64,000 nucleotides of DNA, from the NCBI RefSeq assembly GCF_001642025.1, contig NZ_LWHO01000013.1, positions 1-64,000 on the forward strand, given 5' to 3'. The position numbers were made by a program, and so were the translations under genes. Every line of letters starts with the position of its first letter. Position 1 is the stretch's first letter. Below, one piece after another: positions 60,874 to 64,000 of the stretch. This DNA is from Cutibacterium namnetense (lineage in GTDB: Bacteria > Actinomycetota > Actinomycetes > Propionibacteriales > Propionibacteriaceae). The notes beneath the pieces were generated by a model. That model did no database searches and was not told the origin of the DNA. It saw only the letters and a list, made by a program, of their open reading frames with translations.

Positions 60874-61956
60874 ATGACCAACACCTCGACCAACGCCGGG
60901 ACGACTCTCAAGCGCACCGTCGCCCTGACCGCCGCGGCGAGTCTCGCCGTCATGGGCACCATCGCCGAGGAGGCTCACGCCGCCCCCACCGGCAACCCTG
61001 GGGCTCATGCCGAGAAGGCTCCCGCCCAGCAGACCAAGAAGGCGCCAGCCAAGCAAGCCAAGCGCGCCACGACATACATCACTCAGTTCGCACGTTCTCG
61101 CGCCCACCTCAATGTTCGCTCTGGGCACAGCACTGAATACAAGCGCTACGGGCTTATCCATCCCGGTGACAATCTCCTTATTATCGGTGAGGATGTCCAG
61201 GGCTGGACTCCCGTCAACTACCGCGGCAAGACCGCCTGGGTGGCCACCCGCTACATCACTAAGGTGAGCCGTCCGGTCGGCATCTACGCCCAGCGTGGCG
61301 ACCACAATGCCCGCTCGAAGGTCGTCCAGCGCGAGCTATCGGCCCTCAGCTACTTCCCGGCCAAGTGGGTCGGCCTACCCTATGGTCCGGCTACCACCAA
61401 CGCCGTCAAGGTGTTCCAGCGGGCCAACGCGCTCAAGCAGACTGGCGTAACCGACGCTGTCACCTTGGGCCTGCTCAAGTCGAAGGCCGGCTACCAGCGC
61501 GCTGCCGCGGCCAAGAAGGCTGCCGCCCAAGCTGCTCAGGAGAAGGCCGCTGATCGGGAGGCCTCCAGCGAGAAGAGCTCCACGCCGAAGCAGTCTGTCG
61601 AACATCACTCCTCGAGCACCTCCCGCTCGGCCACCCGTTCGACCGGCAGCACGTCCTCCGACGTTTCCACGAGTGGTGTCGCCGGAAGCTGCAAGGCTTC
61701 CTTCTACGACGATTCCCAGACCGCCTCCGGTGAGTCCTTCAGCTCGTCGGCCCTGACGGCTGCCTCCAAGACCTACGCTTTCGGCACCCGCCTCAAGGTC
61801 ACTAACAAGGCCAACGGGCAGTCCGTCGTGGTGCGCGTCAACGACCGTGGACCTTACGTCTCTGGCCGCTGCCTTGACCTCTCCCCGGCTGCCTTCTCTC
61901 AGATCTCGTCGCCCAGCGCAGGTGTTGCCGACGTGACCTATGAGAAGGTCTCCTGA
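60874..61956 (+). CDS. Secreted cell-wall protein: SH3b, PG-binding and RlpA-like double-psi beta-barrel
   Basis: The 360-residue protein has a signal peptide cleaved after AHA (about residue 36). It then has a bacterial SH3 domain (HLNVRSGHSTEYKRYGLIHP and WVATRYITKV), a PG_binding_1-like domain (SKVVQRELSALSYFPAKWVG and FQRANALKQTGVTD), an Ala/Lys helix and a Ser-rich linker. The C-terminal RlpA/3D-type barrel (CKASFYDDSQTASGESFSSS, AFGTRLKV, VRVNDRGPYVSGRCLDLS) keeps the catalytic-type Asp but has Ser where RlpA has His (TAASKTYAFGT). It likely binds and perhaps remodels peptidoglycan. Confidence 0.9.
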   Translation: MTNTSTNAGTTLKRTVALTAAASLAVMGTIAEEAHAAPTGNPGAHAEKAPAQQTKKAPAKQAKRATTYITQFARSRAHLNVRSGHSTEYKRYGLIHPGDNLLIIGEDVQGWTPVNYRGKTAWVATRYITKVSRPVGIYAQRGDHNARSKVVQRELSALSYFPAKWVGLPYGPATTNAVKVFQRANALKQTGVTDAVTLGLLKSKAGYQRAAAAKKAAAQAAQEKAADREASSEKSSTPKQSVEHHSSSTSRSATRSTGSTSSDVSTSGVAGSCKASFYDDSQTASGESFSSSALTAASKTYAFGTRLKVTNKANGQSVVVRVNDRGPYVSGRCLDLSPAAFSQISSPSAGVADVTYEKVS

Positions 61957-61996
61957 CCTGGTCACCACATAGACCACCACAGCCAGGCTGTAACAG

Positions 61997-62033
61997 CGTG
62001 GGCCCCCGATCCTTGGCGGATCGGGGGCCCACG
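61997..62033. terminator. Bidirectional hairpin terminator
   Basis: CGTGGGCCCCCGATCC and GGATCGGGGGCCCACG form a perfect 16-base stem with a five-base loop between convergent genes. Confidence 0.9.
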
Positions 62034-62056
62034 TTAGTTCAATTACCTCTAAGGCA

Positions 62057-62902
62057 TCAGCCGGCCGGAGCCTCCGGCCCGTCGTTGAACCACCAGGTCG
62101 CTTGGCCTGGAACTCCAGCCTTCTTAGCTTCCTCGGGTGCCTCAACCTTGTCGAAGTCGTGGATATTGCCCTCGGAGTCCTCCCAGCACACCACCTCACG
62201 CCGAACTGGAATCTGCACGGTCACCAGGTCCGTGACGACGTAGCGACGCAGCTTGGCACCGGCAGGCAATCCCATGGCCGCGACGGGCTCGACGACGCGA
62301 GTTTCCTCGTCAGAGCGGTCGTCACTGAGCGCCTCGGGATGGTTCTCCTCATCCTCGTCGGTACCCTCAGCAGTCGGCACAACCTCGTCAGAGCCAGTCT
62401 CGGCGATGACGATCGGAGTGATGATGGTGTCTTGATTAGCCTCGTCGTCTTCAGGCTCAGCGACAACCGACCCAGAGTCATCAACCACATCAGCTTCGGC
62501 AATGTCGTCCGGCTCGCTCACAGCACCACGCCCAGGCTGGGAGGTGGCTACGTCGTCATCGCTAATCTCCAAGCCAGAACGACGAGCAGGCTCCATACCG
62601 TAATGTCCGTAAACCTCGGCCTCACGGTCGCGCGAAAGGTCGTCTTCCCCGGAAGCCTTGGGAGCGGCCTCGATGAGGTCTCGACTGAACGGGACATTGA
62701 CCTGACTAGTGGAGTAATCGGCACCTCGCACCGGAATGAAGTACTCATGACCCTCCGAAAGCACGGTCACAAAGGTCGCAGCTCCGGTGACCTCGTCGGC
62801 AAAGATCTGCTGAATCGTGCCGACCTTCTCACCATCCGATCCGACGACCTCAGCGTCGAACAGTTCGGGGATCTCCTTGGGATCCATGGCGCTGATGTCC
62901 AT
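62057..62902 (-). CDS. PRC-barrel domain protein with acidic linker
   Basis: The 281-residue protein has an N-terminal PRC-barrel (FDAEVVGSDGEKVGTIQQIF, FVTVLSEGHEYFIPVRGADY). A long Asp/Glu-rich disordered region follows, then a C-terminal conserved segment (YVVTDLVTVQIPVRREVVCW). The YDS/DUF2382-like end (VQIPVRREVV) is shared with many actinobacterial PRC-barrel stress proteins. The start ATG has AGAGG eight bases upstream. It is cytosolic and probably stress-related; partner unknown. Confidence 0.82.
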   Translation of the reverse strand: MDISAMDPKEIPELFDAEVVGSDGEKVGTIQQIFADEVTGAATFVTVLSEGHEYFIPVRGADYSTSQVNVPFSRDLIEAAPKASGEDDLSRDREAEVYGHYGMEPARRSGLEISDDDVATSQPGRGAVSEPDDIAEADVVDDSGSVVAEPEDDEANQDTIITPIVIAETGSDEVVPTAEGTDEDEENHPEALSDDRSDEETRVVEPVAAMGLPAGAKLRRYVVTDLVTVQIPVRREVVCWEDSEGNIHDFDKVEAPEEAKKAGVPGQATWWFNDGPEAPAG

Positions 62903-62924
62903 GTATCGACCTCTCGCTAGGGGG

Positions 62925-63128
62925 CTAGAACGTACGTGCATACTCGTACTTTTTACCCAGCTTTTCATACCGTGCTGCGCAACTAGCGCAACACCACCGG
63001 GCGCGTCTCGAAGTGGAACAGATATGACGGGGACACAGTAGCCGCTTTCCCGCCGCGATCGGCAACTCGTAACAGCTGAAATCAGAGCATTCCAGATAGG
63101 TACCCTTAGGCCCGCCTACCAGGACCAC
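62925..63128 (-). CDS. Possible small Cys-rich (zinc-ribbon-like) protein
   Basis: A 67-codon frame, read on the minus strand upstream of the PRC-barrel gene, encodes CSDFSC, LLCPRHIC and CCASCAARYEKLGKKYEY. The paired cysteines resemble a zinc ribbon. The start codon is weak and the divergent promoter must share its first bases, so it may be spurious. Confidence 0.35.
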   Translation of the reverse strand: MVLVGGPKGTYLECSDFSCYELPIAAGKRLLCPRHICSTSRRARWCCASCAARYEKLGKKYEYARTF

Positions 63129-63154
63129 AAGGTAGGAGCTTGTAGGATCGTCCC

Positions 63155-63466
63155 GTGATCTTCAAACGTGTCGGTGACTCCCACCCATACCCTGACCACG
63201 GGTACACGCAGAAGCGGTGGTCCCAATTAGCACCCGTCCAGGTGCGTCTGGACCAGCTCGTCACAACGAAGAGCACTCTTGACCTGGCGAATCTCCTCGA
63301 AGATGACTCCACCTTCTACGGGGACCTTTTCGCCCACGTCGTGGCTTGGCATGGCGACCTTTACTTAGAGGATGGCCTGCACCGCGCTCTGCGTGCCGCA
63401 CTGCAACAGCGTCAGACCCTCCACGCTCGTGTCCTCGACCTGGACGGCCATCATGACTTCCGATGA
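63155..63466 (+). CDS. Conserved actinobacterial hypothetical protein
   Basis: The 103-residue protein is recognisable by YPDHGYTQKRWSQLAPVQVR, LDQLVTTKSTLDLANLL and TFYGDLFAHVVAWHGDLYLE, followed by DGLHRALRAALQQRQTLHAR. This family is widely conserved in actinobacteria next to LytR_C-domain genes, and the pattern of the middle part is ParB/VapB-like, but no function is established. It starts at a GTG and overlaps the next gene by 14 bases. Confidence 0.8.
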   Translation: MIFKRVGDSHPYPDHGYTQKRWSQLAPVQVRLDQLVTTKSTLDLANLLEDDSTFYGDLFAHVVAWHGDLYLEDGLHRALRAALQQRQTLHARVLDLDGHHDFR

Positions 63467-64000
63467 GCGTCGCCATTATCTGAGGATGGCGGGGACCCCG
63501 TTAACTCTGCTGGCCCTCGTTCTTCTCATCGCGGTGGCTATCCGCGCCGGGTGGAAGGCCGTGAGTGCCCCCATTCCGCCGCCGCCTCTTACCCCCTGCA
63601 TCAATCAGGACGTCAAGGGCGAGCTGACGACCCAGAAGGTCACCGTTTCGGTGTACAACTCGGGACACACCCGTGGCCTGGCTGGCAGTGCGTCCAAGCA
63701 GCTCGCCAACGTGGGGTTCGTTATCGATTCGGTGTCTAACCGTGAGCCGAGCGTCAAGACAGTCACCATCATCGGGCAGAACGCCAAGAATCCCGAGGTG
63801 GGGCTGGTTGCCGGTTATTTCCCGGGGGCGGTCGTGAAATCAGATCCCAAGCGCGTCGACCATGAGGTCGAAGTGGTGCTCGGTGACCGCGACCCGAACT
63901 TCAAGACGGATGCGCCGAAGTCAGTGAAGGTCAACGGGTCGGTGTGCTTGCCATCTCCCTCCCCGACTCCGTCCATCCTCGCGACGCCGGGGGAACAGCC
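63453..64000 (+). CDS. LytR_C-domain membrane protein (partial, runs off the window)
   Basis: At least 182 residues are visible, with no stop before the window ends. One membrane helix (TPLTLLALVLLIAVAIRAGW) is followed by a LytR cell-envelope C-terminal domain (VTVSVYNSGHTRGLAGSAS, LANVGFVIDSVSNREP, ARSVKTVTIIG-type sequence). It lacks the catalytic LytR-CpsA-Psr domain in the visible part. A Pro/Ser tail (PSPSPTPSILATPGEQ) is beginning at the edge. It may assist wall-polymer attachment. The ATG at 63453 overlaps the preceding gene; ATG 63486 is an alternative. Confidence 0.8.
   Translation, partial: MTSDERRHYLRMAGTPLTLLALVLLIAVAIRAGWKAVSAPIPPPPLTPCINQDVKGELTTQKVTVSVYNSGHTRGLAGSASKQLANVGFVIDSVSNREPSVKTVTIIGQNAKNPEVGLVAGYFPGAVVKSDPKRVDHEVEVVLGDRDPNFKTDAPKSVKVNGSVCLPSPSPTPSILATPGEQ

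Overview
The window is about 60% G+C, actinobacterial in codon use, and reads as a Cutibacterium (Propionibacterium) acnes chromosome. Supporting traits are abundant secreted and lipid-anchored surface proteins, a cobalamin riboswitch on the anaerobic ribonucleotide reductase, a hut operon ending in hutF/hutI/hutH, and a broken type I-E cas3. A broken rather than intact CRISPR-Cas locus recalls non-type-II C. acnes lineages. The species call is an inference from gene content, since no database search was possible.

Layout. 0.3-14 kb is core: a SanA-like protein, pgi, a secreted membrane-anchored protein, a KDPG-aldolase homologue that has lost both catalytic residues, Dps, a DUF3516 helicase, nrdDG behind a B12 riboswitch, a YbhB-like protein and a cutinase-family esterase. 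tRNA-Leu(CAG) follows at 14.1 kb. 14.5-21.6 kb is a secretory block: a small exported protein, an exported monoacylglycerol-lipase-like hydrolase, and two paralogous polysaccharide-deacetylase lipoproteins flanking a TIGR03943/DUF318 permease pair. 21.7-28.6 kb holds murJ, lysC, a PASTA-bearing class A penicillin-binding protein, a phosphoesterase and tRNA-Pro(CGG). 28.9-35.5 kb holds a PfpI-like protein and a complete peptide ABC importer. 35.5-38.6 kb carries an RNHCP zinc protein, yaaA, and the cysteine-free ribosomal set L31/L28/L33/S14/L32 around a Zur-like palindrome, then an FKBP. 39.0-46.4 kb is the histidine utilisation operon hutU, an M20 amidohydrolase, hutF, hutI and hutH.

46.4-57.6 kb is an accessory, plasmid-derived island. 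It contains a truncated cas3, a DnaJ-like fragment, four toxin-antitoxin pairs (YafQ-type, two RelBE paralogues, HicAB), a ParA/ribbon-helix-helix partition pair, a DUF929 thiol protein, a truncated serine recombinase and several plasmid-type hypotheticals. The two RelBE pairs each follow a remnant of an ArdC-like antirestriction gene and lie in opposite orientations at the two sides of the island. A bipartite CGATACAC...AGATACA motif recurs at three places and may be a partition site or operator family.

57.7-64 kb returns to core genes: a sirtuin, a hypothetical, a proline iminopeptidase, a secreted SH3b/PG-binding/RlpA-like cell-wall protein, a PRC-barrel protein, a conserved actinobacterial protein and the start of a LytR_C-domain protein. 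The most notable signals are the B12-switched nrdDG, the Zur-type ribosomal switch, the catalytically dead KDPG-aldolase relative, the hut operon without hutG, and the decayed CRISPR/partition/toxin island.
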